Shown piece after piece: positions 24,131 to 36,753 of a DNA stretch of 60,000 nucleotides. The stretch lies in contig NC_088295.1 in the NCBI RefSeq assembly GCF_032854445.1, positions 13,443,385 to 13,503,384 on the forward strand, in the 5' to 3' direction. This DNA comes from Liolophura sinensis. Lineage: Eukaryota; Mollusca; Polyplacophora; Chitonida; Chitonidae. The notes under the pieces are model-generated. The model worked only from the letters and a program-made list of their open reading frames with translations. It ran no database searches and had not been told where the DNA came from. Numbering within the stretch: position 1 is the stretch's first letter; every line of letters starts with the position of its first letter. The position numbers and the translations under genes are program-made.

Positions 24131-24247
24131 AACTGGAGGCTTTATACAGTATTCAAAAATATTTGACTACATGATGATAGCCAGTATTAAACCGAGCAAA
24201 GCTTGGGAAAACTCACGACCATCTTCAGCTTGCTGGCAGACCTTCAA
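24130..24247 (-). repeat. SINE family 1 remnant, reverse orientation
   Basis: 'acagtattcaaaaatatttg', 'gatagccagtattaaaccg', 'aaactcacgaccatcttcag' and 'ttgctggcagacctt' match the reversed body with many substitutions. Confidence 0.75.
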
Positions 24248-24829
24248 GGATACGAATATAACATTAAGAATAAAGTTAACAGAATCAATGATATGCATGA
24301 AGTTGAAAAGTAAAGCACCCTTCAAGGTCATAATTATGGCAAATTAAGATTAATACGACACACGAAATATGCAACAATTATTCATGGAGTAAGCTGGATT
24401 TCAAACTTGATGTGAGGTTACACAAAATGAACACATGCACACAAAATTTTATGAGAATGACACAATGAGACCTGTGTGACAGATAGGTGGACAGAGTACG
24501 GGTGAGCAGACAGAATGACAAATCAAAATTAATGTCTGTTTGCTGATTTTGACGAATGTGATTAATCGCAAACAAGGCAGTCAGTGAACACCTGTAGCTC
24601 TCCTGACTGAGAAGTTCATAAAACTGTATAATGTTCAGCGAGATATGTTCAAATCCTGTCCTCTAAACCAAAATACAGCAGAATGACACAGACACATACA
24701 CATGTCATTCATACATTAGATAGTACTAAGATGTCGGAATTAAATTAAAAAAAAAGGCCAAAATTATTATGTACTGTCAGAAATATGACTGTTTATTATA
24801 TACATAGCAGATATAGGTTTCAGAGCAGC

Positions 24830-26760
24830 TTTGTGGTCAGGTCATCAAACTACATAAAGTAGAATACAGAAAATATTTAAATTCAGAAAATATTGATTCT
24901 GTGACAAATTCAGTGATCAGCGCATTTCCACAGTTTTCAAGATAAACAACTAATTTCTGCACCCTTCATTTGTTCGAACATGCTCTATCTGCATTTTAAA
25001 TTTCAGCTTAATCGCATTAAACCTTGTCAAGAAAATGACACATAAACACTTCTGTCAATCGTAATATGGCAGAAACAGTACATTAATTGAATGGTGTCTA
25101 TGCATTGATAGAAAGCACATATTCTTCGTAACCATCAATGCACTGTACATACCACTACATAATATGTACATATAAATGTGTCAAATGTAGTCAATCAACC
25201 TGTGGGCAATGTTTAAAGGCATGTATGTCCTCTTCTTTTCCACACAGCTCAAGGATTTCAGCATACTTACAGAACATACATAGCCCTTATTATACAGTCA
25301 TTTTCAGCTTACAACTATAGCAGTTTTCTGTCTAGTGTCCAGCAAATACTGGGATAATTGCGATTTTTCACAGCTTAATCACAATTTAGGTCAAAAGTAT
25401 ACACATCAAGAAAAAAAATAAGACCGGTTCGAGATAAGAACATCAAACTATGTTGGGTGGCATACTTACAATATTTCTACATTCATTCTAGACACAAACA
25501 GATTGTACATGCATTATGTAACATGTCTTGTAAATGTGCCAAAAAATCGTAAATCGACCTTTTATCAAATTTTGAAGCCCTGTATATCCTGCCTTAAGAC
25601 AACTCAAACATTTTCAGCATACATACAGTACATATATAGTCCCTTTCACTCAGCAATCTTGAACTCTACAGGTGTATCAGTTTTCTGTCACAAGACCTAC
25701 AAATATGGGGAAATTGCAAATTTCTGATCACAATTTGCAACATAACTACAATCTTACAGGGAAAAAATAAGAACAAATTCGTGATCTGGACATCAAATTA
25801 TGTCAGATAGCATATTTAGAATCTTGAAATTCCAAAAAACACCACACACACAAAAGAACGTGATATCACTTCCTCTGTATCATGTAAAACCTAATTTGCA
25901 TAAACATTTGCATTCTTTCTTCCAAACAGTCTCCAGGGAACGCTTGTTACGTGTGCTAAATTTCAAGACAATCAGCCAGGGTTCTGGAGAAAATGACTCT
26001 CAAACATTTTCATGTCAAATGTATATGGCCGCCACATCACATGACTTGAGGACACCCAAATCTTTACTCGAAAGAGCACATCTCCAAGTCTGTCACCTAT
26101 CTAAGTTTCACGCATTTCTGTCAAGCCTCTTTCGCTTAGAAGTTTTTCAATTTTGAGAATGAAAAAACTGCAAATTTTTTGGCATGTACTACTTTCGGGT
26201 TGTTGACGTCACTTCCGGTATGTAAAATTTGTCTGCCTGCCTTGGATGATTGCATCTCTAAGCTTCACTGGTTAAGGAGGTATACCCACTTCTGGTTTTG
26301 ATAATGTCACAAAAATTGCATTTTCGGAATCAGCGTCAAAAACTGCATATGACAGGACTATTTGCAGAACATCACCTGAACAAGTGTAGACATTATTAGC
26401 AAAAAACGAAATTTGGGGTTACAAGACAATTTAACCCAATAGCAAGCTTGTACAATTTTCAACCAAGAAAGTTCTCATTCTCAAACTTAACAAGCCTAGG
26501 CTTTGTACACATTCAGTTGAAATTTCTGCTCAGTCACATCAGCCGTTCTGGAGAAGAAAATTTTTTCAGGTTTTCATCAAAATCCAAGATGGCCGCCAAG
26601 TCACGTGACAAAATCTACCTAAAAGTTAGGATGCACAACTTCAAGTCCTACAGTCCCCACAATATGCCTGAAATATTGCCAATGCAGCTTTATGCCATAA
26701 TCATTCATTCGTTCAAGTCCTACAGACAAACATGTTAAATTTCATAACTTCAGAATAACC
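24830..26760 (+). repeat. Diverged tandem repeat region, unit about 350-360 bp
   Basis: 'cagttttctgtc' occurs at 25320 and 25677. 'catcaaactatgt' or 'catcaaattatgt' occurs at 25441 and 25791, with a related block near 24845. 'agcatacttacagaacatac' and 'agcatacatacagtacatat' are a further aligned pair. The right end (26.0-26.75 kb) has two related segments with 'atggccgccacatcacatga' and 'atggccgccaagtcacgtga'. The short open frames here are chance frames. Confidence 0.7.
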
Positions 26761-26769
26761 ATTTTCACC

Positions 26770-28030
26770 AGAAAAGCGGCACAATTTTGGTGAGAATAAT
26801 AATAAAGACAAATAATCTTAACGAACACAAGAGGGAATCAACCCGGAAAGAAATGCAGAGCAGTGACTTCTTATGTTATAGATTTGTAAATCGTTGTGGT
26901 TGTAAAAGATGCCACTGTGGACTGTGGTATTTGTATACACATGGTGAACTGCATTTGCAATCCTTGTACTGTTTGTGGCAATTGCAATCCTGTGATTGGT
27001 CAAGTCCATGTTACAGGCACTACATTCAGATTGGTTTTTTTTATTAATTTTTCAGTGGGAATATATGAAAAGAGCCAATGATATTAAGAGACATTGACTA
27101 ATCATAATAGAGGCTAGTTTGTATAGTGTGACGGGTGGCTGCAGACAACAGTGACTACTGACGTGTCACTTTGACATCTTCCCAGATTCCTGTGATTTGT
27201 TGTAAGACTGAACCTTAATTTTATGGTTGAACTGACTGACTTGACTGAAACTTATGCTGCTTTAGCACAAGGAAGCACCAATCAAATAAAACTGTCAAAA
27301 AGGAAAACTTGAGGTTTTTAAATGTAAATGTTTAACTGTCAAGTGGTGCATAAGTGATAGGTTCTGAAGGTGTCCAATGGATGTCGGGGATACATAACAG
27401 GTAAGTGCTTTTGGTGCATTTTAACTCTGAAACTGGATATGCCTGGCAGAATAAAATTATCAGTGAGCTCAACATTAGATATGAGATTTTGTACTTTTTG
27501 AGAAACACAGTGTTTGCCATGGCAAAAGGACAGAGAAAGAGACAGGTGTCAAGGTTTAGGAAAAGAAAAAAACTATTCAATCAGAGGCAATAAAGCAACA
27601 CTCAGGCTGTAGGAATGTGCCAAAAACATATGTACATATGAGCAACAGCAGCTGTGTGAGATTGCATGGATTGGACAAAAATTGAATGTGTGAACTTGTT
27701 GGACTGCGATCTACAGCCCTATGATGTTGGTGTACTGGCCCATTCGCTCCACTGTCATGGACTCTTACCAGCAGGCTGAATGCCTAGAGATCAAAAGCTG
27801 AGCAAAACACCTACAGACCTGCTGCACCTGGGAAAGACCGCCGAGCTGTAGAATACCCGCATTTGCCTACCACTGGACCACAACATCATACTGTCCTGAA
27901 GGGCTGAACTGAGATTTGAACAGCGAGGTGCCTTGGGGTGTGTGCGTCACAGAGAGGTTTGCCTGTGCTGAGTGTGGCTTCTCTTCTAAAAGTAGAAAGT
28001 TGTACCATGGAGATACTATCAGGCAAAAAT
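26770..28030. other. Gene-free stretch
   Basis: Two 60-96-codon frames on each strand overlap without domain or splice support. I see nothing identifiable until the SINE at 28.03 kb. Confidence 0.5.
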
Positions 28031-28031
28031 T

Positions 28032-28216
28032 TATTATTTAATTTATCTGATTGGTGTTTTACGCAGTACTCAAGAATACATCACTTATACGATGACAGCC
28101 AGCATTATGGTGGGTGGAAACTGGGCAGAACCTTGGGGAAGACAGACAGACCTTCCCACTTTACGGCCAGAGAGGGAAGCCAGCATGAGCTGGACTTGAA
28201 CTCACAGCGACCCCAA
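28032..28216 (-). repeat. SINE family 1, reverse orientation
   Basis: It begins with the reversed tail 'ttatctgattggtgttttac', continues 'agcattatggtgggtggaaa', and ends with the reversed B box 'tggacttgaactcacagcg'. Confidence 0.9.
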
Positions 28217-28739
28217 GCAGGCAAAGACAATGAAAAATGTCTGCTAGTTGGAATGAACCCACACTAGCAATGAAAATGGGTCCAGTTACTGAACATGCTG
28301 AACTTGCATGCCGTTTGTTGCACTCATTGCAATGTAGTTTGAGACAGTCTAGTCAAGCACAATGAGGCATCAATAGTACAGATAGGTGAAACACATAACA
28401 ACCGATGCGGACAGTTCATTATACGCAGTAGCCATGGACCACTGAGTCAGTGCACCATCTGGACACACCACTTGGGGAAAAGCCATTGCAGCAGGGTGAA
28501 AGTGATGGCATTCTGTGACAATGTTTTCCCCACAAGGACAGCGGAGTGAAAGAAGACAGGAAACTGGCTTTGTGGACGACTTTGCATCTAGGTGAAACAG
28601 TGAGTGTACAGAGGCCTACTGACAGACTCCAAGTGACATACAGGACTTCATATGTAGAAACCTGACTTGCGTAACAGATGCCATTGTCCTGTGTTATCAG
28701 GGAGATCACTGTTTGTGCAAGCAGTATTTGGCTATGACT

Positions 28740-29640
28740 GAGAAGGATGGCAATTTAATAGATGATCCAGCTAAAATTTTTCCATATTTTCAATACTTTC
28801 TTCTCAACTGTCCCCATTCTTTAATAGATATTAATAATATAAACAAGGACAATTTTGTTCAAAGTCTCTGAAAAACTCAGGGAACAAGTTGAGGGAAAAG
28901 TTCTTCATGATACTTTTTACTCCATACCAAATATGTTGTATGTTTCTGTTTTACAATACCTTTAAAGGCTTGATAAAGATAGGCTAGTGATCTGGACAAT
29001 GTCAATTCTAAATTTCTTTCATCATCTGCCCCTATTATTGCAAAATCTTTTACCATGCTAATAAACAAATGTGTTATGACCAGACATGGTTATCCCTCTT
29101 CACAAAAGGAGTTCAAGTTGAAAACTATCATCCAATATCTGTCCTACTCAGTTTTTCAAAAATCACTGAACGACATTTACATAACTGTTTATACGAGTAT
29201 CTCTCAAATTTTAAATTATTGAGCAAAAATAAATGTGGTTTTTGCCCCTCTTACGCTCTTGTGGAACTGTATTGCTGAAAATGGTTGAACACTGGTTTAC
29301 GGCGACAGATAACACTGAAGTTATTGGAACTGTACCTGTAGACTTCAAGCAGGCATTTGATACTGTTAATCACAATATATTACTTAAAAAACTTAAAGCA
29401 TACAAATTCACTCAACTGCTCTTTACATTCTTTCCAGTGATACCTATCTAACACACAACAAATGGTTGTTTGTGGAGGAGAAATGTATAATGCTAAGGAT
29501 ATTAAAGCCAGTGGTCTTGCAAGGCTGGCTCCATATTGCAGCCTTTACTTTTTATACTATACATAAATGATCTACCATTATTTCTAAAGAACAATTTTAT
29601 TATTTCTAATTATTTCTAAAGGGGCAATCTTCCACTCATT
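28740..29640 (+). pseudogene. Dead non-LTR retrotransposon (LINE) fragment, reverse transcriptase
   Basis: Two plus-strand frames around 29.08-29.28 kb and 29.23-29.45 kb give parts of one reverse-transcriptase domain. The first reads NYHPISVLLSFSKITERHLH, with KLLSKNKCGF downstream. The second reads IGTVPVDFKQAFDTVNHNIL followed by LKKLKAY. These match the 'NYRPISVL..SKI.E' and 'DFKKAFDTVDH..LL.KL' motifs of Jockey/CR1-type RTs. The change of frame and several stops show it is inactive. An upstream piece (DGNLIDDPAKIF) resembles the linker before the RT domain. No ends or tail were found. Confidence 0.85.
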
Positions 29641-30877
29641 TGGCTTGTTCTCTGTATATGCATTTCAGGGTTCCAGACAGCAGAAGGGCAGAAAAGGGTC
29701 GACAATGGGGCGTCTTCCACTACCCTACTATCATATTATTAATATGTGTGGGGAGGAACCAAGGAGATAACTGCATTAAAAATAGTGTTTAGTGAGTGAC
29801 AATTTTGAACTTGTTGCTAGCCCTTAGACTGACTATACAATCAGGCAACGTGTGGCTTTTAGCCTTGGACAATCTGCTCTGAGTAAAACAAGCCACTTGC
29901 TGAGTACTAACAAGGCAGAGGCTTTTAACCTGGCCATCAGTAAATGAGTTCCCAAAAACAAACTTTTCTCTCAAAATTTTGAAGAGAGAACACACAGCTG
30001 CCTGGAAGGGAGGAAAACAGACAGAGCTAAACCCTCTGCCACAAAGGCCATTGTGAAATGCTTAGGCCTGAGCAACATACACTTTTATGGGAGATTTGAG
30101 GATGAGCTACACACAAGCTCTCAATGACACTAAAATGCACTGTTTTCTTCTGTCCCTGACAACTGTGTTTTAATAAAGGAAAGAACAAAAAATAAAGGAG
30201 TTCACGTTTGGGAATGTTTTGATTCATGCGTGAACGAGTTCCCCACTGATGCAGATAAGAAAATTTTGAGGGGAGTGTATGAACAGAAAATTACATTAGC
30301 AAAAAACATTTAAATGGATTATAATACCCCAAAGAAATGTGAAGATACTAGGTATGACCCAGTTATTAATATGTATACTGAAAGCAAATACATTAAATGG
30401 CACACTTGTATGACAAATACTGATAGCCAAAAATTTTTAAACCTAAATTGTTAAGATGAGTATTGATTACAGATGTACTTACAAGACAAACAACCTTACA
30501 AACTAAGTAATATGTAAAAATGAAGCACAAACAATATGAATGAATAGGTGAAAACAAATTAAGTGACTACCCCCTGTATCAGTCAATGTTGAACTCTCCA
30601 AGAACAAGCTTGCACAGCTCCACCACTTGTGAGCACTGAGTAGTTAGACACATCAGCTTAGAGAATTGGTGGGCTCCATATGAAGGGGATAACCTGTAAC
30701 AAGAGTAATTATTTTGTCACCCAAGAATTTGAAACACTGTTTAGACATTAAAATGATATTGGCAGCTGAATTACACGTGCATACAAAACAAATGATGAAA
30801 TGGTAGAAAAGAAAATATGTGTGTAATAAACTGATTATTAGCGTTAGTAGTATGTAAAGTAACACTCTAGGTTATAT

Positions 30878-31037
30878 TTATTTCTTTATTTTATTTGATT
30901 GGTGTTTTATGCCGTACCCAAGAATATTTCACTTATACGACGGCGGTCAGCATTATGGTGGGTGGAAACTGGGCCGAGCCCGGGGGAAATCCATGACAAT
31001 CCGCAGGTTGCTGACAGACCTTCCCACTTACGGCTGA
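30878..31037 (-). repeat. SINE family 1, reverse orientation, head missing
   Basis: 'ttgattggtgttttatgccg', 'acttatacgacggcggtcag' and 'cagcattatggtgggtggaa' are close to the family consensus, so this copy is fairly young. Confidence 0.92.
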
Positions 31038-31689
31038 AGAGGAACTCTAGGTTATAGGCAGGAAAGAAAACAGCGATGGAATACACAGTATTTAAATGCT
31101 TAACATAACTAGACATAGTTCAACTACTACGTTTAAATTATACACACAAAAAAAAAATAAAGAGTACAAACAAGCCTGAGTTTTTGACAAGGTGCATCGA
31201 TGTGACTTTAGAGTTGACAGCGTGAACTTCACAGCGCATTTGATGAGAGTGCACATTGTATGGTCCTACTTCATGCACACTGAAACAGAGAACAATATGA
31301 ATATCAGAGAAAGCTTGAAATAAAAGAACTTGAGGGTAAATTTTAATATTTGTGAGTGAAATTTACAGCAGATAACTGCCCATGCACATAACAAAATGAG
31401 AAATGAGAAGTGATTATTGCAAAATGGCTGTCATTTCCCCTTTGACCTTTATGAAACTGAATTTGAAAGAAATGTGTAGTGGTAATTTTGTAACATAACT
31501 TCATACTTATTTGCAGAATGCTGAGGTAGTTTTCCAGCGAATTGAGATTACAGGTACAAGTGTGAAATACACAGAAAGTTTTCGTTTGGCCAGGATAAAA
31601 TATGGTAGCCTGAATGTAATGTATGATAACAATACATCAAGTTAAGAATTACCAACTTGGAATGAGTGTACAATTTGCTTACATGTACT

Positions 31690-32085
31690 TATGTAATCGC
31701 TGAAGAATTTCCCTACGTGGGTGACACAAGGATTCGAACTTGGGTCTCCGCAGCCGACGTCCAGCGCTCTACCAACGGAGCTAAAGGGAAATTTCCACTA
31801 GCTACTGCTAGTATAAGCACTGGAAAGCTGCTCCTGTTACACTCCTCCCCACTTAAATCCTCCCCTCTCTCCCAAAACACACCCAAGATCACTGGCCCAG
31901 AGCTCCACGCTTCTTGGAACCTGTTGGGTCAAGGTACCAGTGGAATGGTTGAAAGATTTCACTACGTCGGTCACATTCGAACTCGGGTTTCTGCAGCTGA
32001 TGTCCAGCGCTCTACCAACTGAGCTAACGGGCAATTCCTGCTAACTACTGCTAGTATAAGCACTGGAAAGCTGCTCCAGTTACAC
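31690..32085 (-). repeat. Dimeric tRNA-like repeat (two tRNA-shaped halves, about 258 bp apart)
   Basis: On the minus strand both halves read 'TAGCTC.GTTGGTAGAGCGCT' followed by 'GAGTTCGAAT' or 'AAGTTCGAATCC', which are good A and B boxes. In both, the sequence 'tgctagtataagcactggaa', then 'agctgctcc', follows on the plus strand. The spacer (about 31844-31955) holds 'cacccaagatcactggccc'. Acceptor stems are not convincing, so these are tRNA-derived repeats and not functional tRNA genes. Confidence 0.6.
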
Positions 32086-32904
32086 ATATACACTGCCGTG
32101 GAACCCAGTTGTCAATGAAACATATGTTTGTTTACACAGCCACTCAGAACAACACCCGGTGACCTAAAGCCCCTGACTAATGCACCTTACCTACAAGATT
32201 TGTAAGTTACCGTGCCAACATACATGTACGCAAACATGTGTTGATTATATTATTCATTTGATTCGTGTTTTACGTTGCAAACAAGTATTGAAAGCCAAAC
32301 TGAAGTTGAAGTATAGTTGTGAAGGGCAGCGATTGCAGGAATATGCTCTGTGCGTTGTACATGAATTATAACTAAGTTAAATTGTAATTATATAATTATA
32401 ATTAAATCATAATTTAACTCAGCGACCCCACGGTGTCTTGCAATTACACTGTCTTGTAATACTGCACCCACTGATAAAATTGGGGGACGAACAGGAGTTA
32501 CCAGATAACGCCCCCTAGTGGCAAAATGGGGAACTAAAATAATTGCTGCACCAGAAAAATCAGCATTTAGGTCCATTTACCTCTCTGTTACTTATGACGT
32601 ACTGGTCACTGCCAGGATCCCGGGTGCTCGAAACTATATATGAATCCTGATCCCCAGTCGGAATTTCAAGGTTTAAAATTCACACGTTTAAAGGCGAACC
32701 AAATGCGATTAAATGATTTTTTCATGCTATAAGGTACATGCATTAATAAAAATATGTTATTATTAAACTATAAATGCTCGGTACCATACCGGTACTGCAC
32801 ACAGGTACCTAATCTATAGCTGTACGTATGTGTAAATAATACACACGTGGTTGTTGTTTCACCATTTTCTACTTCGCTGTGAATTTGGGCTTTGTATTGT
32901 GGCA

Positions 32905-32990
32905 TTTGATTGGTCGAATGACGCCCTGCCATGCTTTGTTTGTAAGATGTGATCTGATTGAGTCCAACAATTTGCGGTCAATCCATACTG
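32905..32990 (+). repeat. ~80-bp element also present near the ERCC6 promoter
   Basis: 'tttgtttgtaagatgtgatc', then 'tgattgagtccaacaatttg', then 'cggtcaa', matches the reverse complement of 3714-3790 over about 80 bp with few differences. Confidence 0.8.
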
Positions 32991-33567
32991 ACAAGGAAAG
33001 GTTCCCATACAGCATATGACGTAGAGGGAATTCCCTCAAATCCTACCCCCAAGGGGGTTGCCCAGTTTGGGAAATCTCCGGGCAATCTTACTCATTAGAT
33101 ATTTTGCTTGGTGTACATGTATAGATGAAGGACCGTGTTAAATCACGGTTCATTAATGAATGAACTCGTGCCGTGTGCATGTGGAATTTGCAGGCGTAAT
33201 AAATGAGCGCCCTCTGACTATATTAACCACATTACTTCTAGCATTAAATATGTATTGTGAGCGCAAAGGCGCCCCTGGCCAGCATGAAAATGAAATCACA
33301 AACATTTATTTTGATTTAAAACTCCAAGAACTGCAGTGTATTTGGATTTCTCAACTTACATGTAGGCCTACAATTTGTATTTATTTAGACTATTTGTTTA
33401 TTTATTTATTTACTTACCGGGTGCAGGCATTTATTTATTTACTTGATAAGCTTAATGCGGTTATCAAGTACAAACTTCTATGAGAGAGGAGTTTACAGCC
33501 ATCGAGTAGGAACGTCTACGAGAGAGCCGTTAGTAATTTGCCAGTCAAACGTTTACTCCGAGCACTC

Positions 33568-33848
33568 TGGGGGCCTCCGTGGCTCAGTCGGTTAGCGCGC
33601 CTGCGCAGCGTAATGACCCATGAGCCTCTCACCGATGCGGCCGCTGTGAGTTCAAGTCCAGCTCATGCTGGCTTCCTCTCCGGCCGTAAGTTGGAAGGTC
33701 TCCCAGCAACCTGCGGATGGTCGTGGGTTCCCCCCGGGCTGTGTCCGGTTTCCACTCACCATAATGCTGGCTGCCGTCGTATAAGTGAAATATTCCTGAG
33801 TACGGCGTATAACACCAATCAAATAAATAAATAAATAAAATAAAATAT
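33568..33848 (+). repeat. SINE family 1, full length with perfect 11-bp target-site duplication
   Basis: The tRNA-derived head has the A box 'tggctcagtcggttagcg' and the B box 'gtgagttcaagtcc'. The body and an (AAAT)n tail are intact. The flanking direct repeat TCCGAGCACTC (33557-33567 and 33849-33859) is exact, which indicates a recent insertion and makes this the reference copy. Confidence 0.97.
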
Positions 33849-33997
33849 TCCGAGCACTCCGATTTTCTCCACCCGAACGCCTACAACTGAACGAAATCGT
33901 TTAAGTGTCACTCTGGCGTTAAATTAAGCAACAAATAAATAAATACATAACTAGTTCACATGTACATGTACGAAGGCGGTCATGTCTACTGGGGTAT

Positions 33998-34348
33998 AGA
34001 GGAAACAGAATGCCCCAAGTAAACCAATGCCGGCCATCAGCTAGGCAAGCTAGGACGCACAAGGTTCGTGTTCAAATCCGGACAGGAAATCAGTACATTC
34101 TTCTTCACTCACAGTTGACAAAATTCGGCGACGCCTGTGCATGGGGGCCGTCCGGGCAGTCTAACGCCCGTGGAGGAGCACTACGACCAATATGATATGA
34201 TGTGCAAATTGGCATATCTGCACGTCACAATCGGACGCACCTTGCATGGTTCACCACTGGGGCTGAGTTTTCTCCTCCCATACATTAAACTAACTACAGT
34301 TGTATAAGTGAAAAATCTTGGTTACAGCGTTAACCAAATAGATAAATG
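33998..34348 (+). repeat. SINE family 3, tRNA-like head with a family 1-like 3' end
   Basis: 'ggacgcacaaggttcgtgtt', then 'caaatccgg', contains a B box. The middle ('gcgacgcctgtgcatgggg', 'gtccgggcagtctaacgcc') is unlike family 1. The end 'cagttgtataagtgaaaaat', then 'cttggttacagcgttaacca', resembles the family 1 tail. Confidence 0.6.
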
Positions 34349-34973
34349 AAGTTCAAGTTAAATCAGCGGGAAGTTTATTTAGTACTTACATGTACATGAA
34401 TGTAAAATTATAGGCCTGAATACATCATAAACAAACATAAACTATTATAGGCGAAATTATATTTCTCTCAGACTCTGGAGCAAATTGACAAGATTTCATT
34501 CTAAAACATTTATACAGATCACTAACACTTGACACACTTTCGATTGACTGACATGACTACATTAAAATGATGTCATTTTCTCATCTTTGGCATTGCATAC
34601 AGTTAGGAAACTTCCAAAGCCATCGATTTCAGCATGCTTTTACCGGCTAGAAAATCTGTTTGCAAGCTGTATAATCTGTCTATCTTAATCCCAGGTATAA
34701 TGAATTCGTGTTAATATTTTCATAGCTACGAAACCCATAAGTTGACACCGGTTTAAATTTGATGTTAAATAGTCTAAAGAAAACATAGTCGGATATACGA
34801 CAGTTCACTCAACTCCCACATTGTATACGCAACGCTTCCGTCAAGATACAATTTCCTTGTGAAAGGTCCATGATTGCAGCTTTAAATGGACTTAAATGTA
34901 AAGAAAATATAGTCCTGAGATATTTGGAGGATGACCTGTGGCTGCTTGCACGAACTGATTGAAGGCTAAGTTC

Positions 34974-35076
34974 ACTGTAACCACCATGGTGTCACATGAT
35001 AAAAACATATGTTGCCAAGACAGTTAATTACAATCACCTTAGCCTACAATCGCTTTGTGCAAGAGGCATATGACCT
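34974..35076 (+). repeat. 103-bp direct repeat, left copy
   Basis: 'actgtaaccaccatggtg' through 'gcatatgacct' is repeated at 35754 with about three mismatches, offset exactly 780 bp. Confidence 0.95.
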
Positions 35077-35753
35077 CCAGGGCTTTGTCATCAAAGTAGA
35101 AACAATTAACCCCCTACTTAATTTCCTAAGTATATTAATTTTCGATTCTCTCTATACATTCCTAACAAAAAGTCACAGTTTACAGAGTGCTGGGTTCAGT
35201 ATCGGGTGCTTACAGAAGGAATGTATCCCGTCATCTCCTCCCTTGAACGTTCATTTCTGTATCCATGAATCTACACTCTCAGGTCCCGAAGTCAAACAGG
35301 CCTTGCCGTATTTCTGTCATTCATAACGTATAAGTCAGCAACAACTGGTCTATATACATGCAAGTTTATTCCGCTGCCTCTAAGTGTCCGATGACTGGTA
35401 ATGATGCTGCTTCTTTGCGTAAAAGAATTGCGATATGAAAAAGTTCTCAGATTGTCGGATAATCTCTCTGTATATTCAGCAGAACTACACGCATGCAATT
35501 CTGAATGATCTGCTCTTTCTTTCTGACTTAAGGCCGTTATCAGGTGTAGTATTCAGTCAGTGACTTCGTTTACGTTGACAAAATGCTCTCCTGTTCTATA
35601 TGAAGTAGTGTCTCTGTCGTCCTAGCTCTCTATTCTTTGCTGGTCTTTGCTTTTATTTTGCATTCCTTATATCTATATATCTATATATGTGGTAATAACA
35701 GACATATATATTCTGACCAAACAAGCGCTGTGTCCATTAACCCGCGGCCCTAA

Positions 35754-35856
35754 ACTGTAACCACCATGGTGACACATGATAAAAACTTATGTTGCCAAGA
35801 CAGTTAATTACAATCACCTTAGCCTACAATCGCTTTGTGCAAGAGACATATGACCT
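35754..35856 (+). repeat. 103-bp direct repeat, right copy
   Basis: It is about 97% identical to 34974-35076. The 677 bp between the copies are unrelated to either flank, so this is not a simple tandem array. A terminal-repeat miniature retroelement or a local duplication are both possible. No primer-binding site or polypurine tract was recognised. Confidence 0.95.
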
Positions 35857-36678
35857 AAATGAAGTGAAGTAATTATCATTTAAACTCTGGCAAACTGTGT
35901 TTGACACATCGGAGAAGGGCGGTTCTTATCACCCATTTAACCCTGTTGTCAAACTTCATAACAGCCCCCATTTATCCTTTTCTAGCAGAAAAACAGAAAT
36001 TTTCGACCTTGGTCAGCGTATCTCCCAGCAAACAGTCACTAACAATGATTCAAGTCTTAATGACTTCCTTTAGTTATTTAGCCAATTCTTTCAGCTAATT
36101 CAGATCTATACCGGTACTCAAAGATGGGGTTTTTAAATAACTGATAACTTCATAAAATTTATTAAATAAATTCATTATTTATCATTTCTTGTATGTGTTA
36201 CAGTAACAGGGGCAAACTGACCGAAGTCAGATTTGAACCCAAAATCCCACAATTAAAACGTTCAGGCCTACACACTTTACTATTGCATGTAGATGCAATA
36301 ACCTATATACATATGTTCAATGTATCAACCCCACGCCTTTCCTAGAGTACCATATAAATTTCATACATTAGTAATTTAATTCACTGGTACTTTGCATCAT
36401 ACATATTTCAGCCACAAACATCTGTTCAGTACGTGGGTCGGAAATGACGCATTGCTTGCAGTTGACTCTAGCCCACACCTCCAATCTACCATGTATCATA
36501 AGTATTTTTAGTTATAGCACATCGATATTGAAGTTCATTGATGGATAATAAAACAGAATCTAGACGGATAAATGATATCCATCCTGATCAAAGTTTCCTA
36601 TCCAGGTGCTGAGAGTCCAAAAGACAAGTGTTGGACAGAAAATTATTAAAACTTAGTAATGAGAAAATGTAATTGTAG

Positions 36679-36679
36679 G

Positions 36680-36752
<73 letters not shown>
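36679..36752. repeat. (TA)n microsatellite
   Basis: A pure TA run of about 37 units lies inside a chance minus-strand frame (poly Ile-Tyr). Confidence 0.98.

Positions 36753-36753
<1 letters not shown>

Noticed and set aside
31699-31790. Functional tRNA gene on the minus strand
   Set aside because: A and B boxes are good, but acceptor and anticodon stems do not pair convincingly, and the same unit recurs 258 bp away with decay, so a tRNA-derived repeat is more likely.
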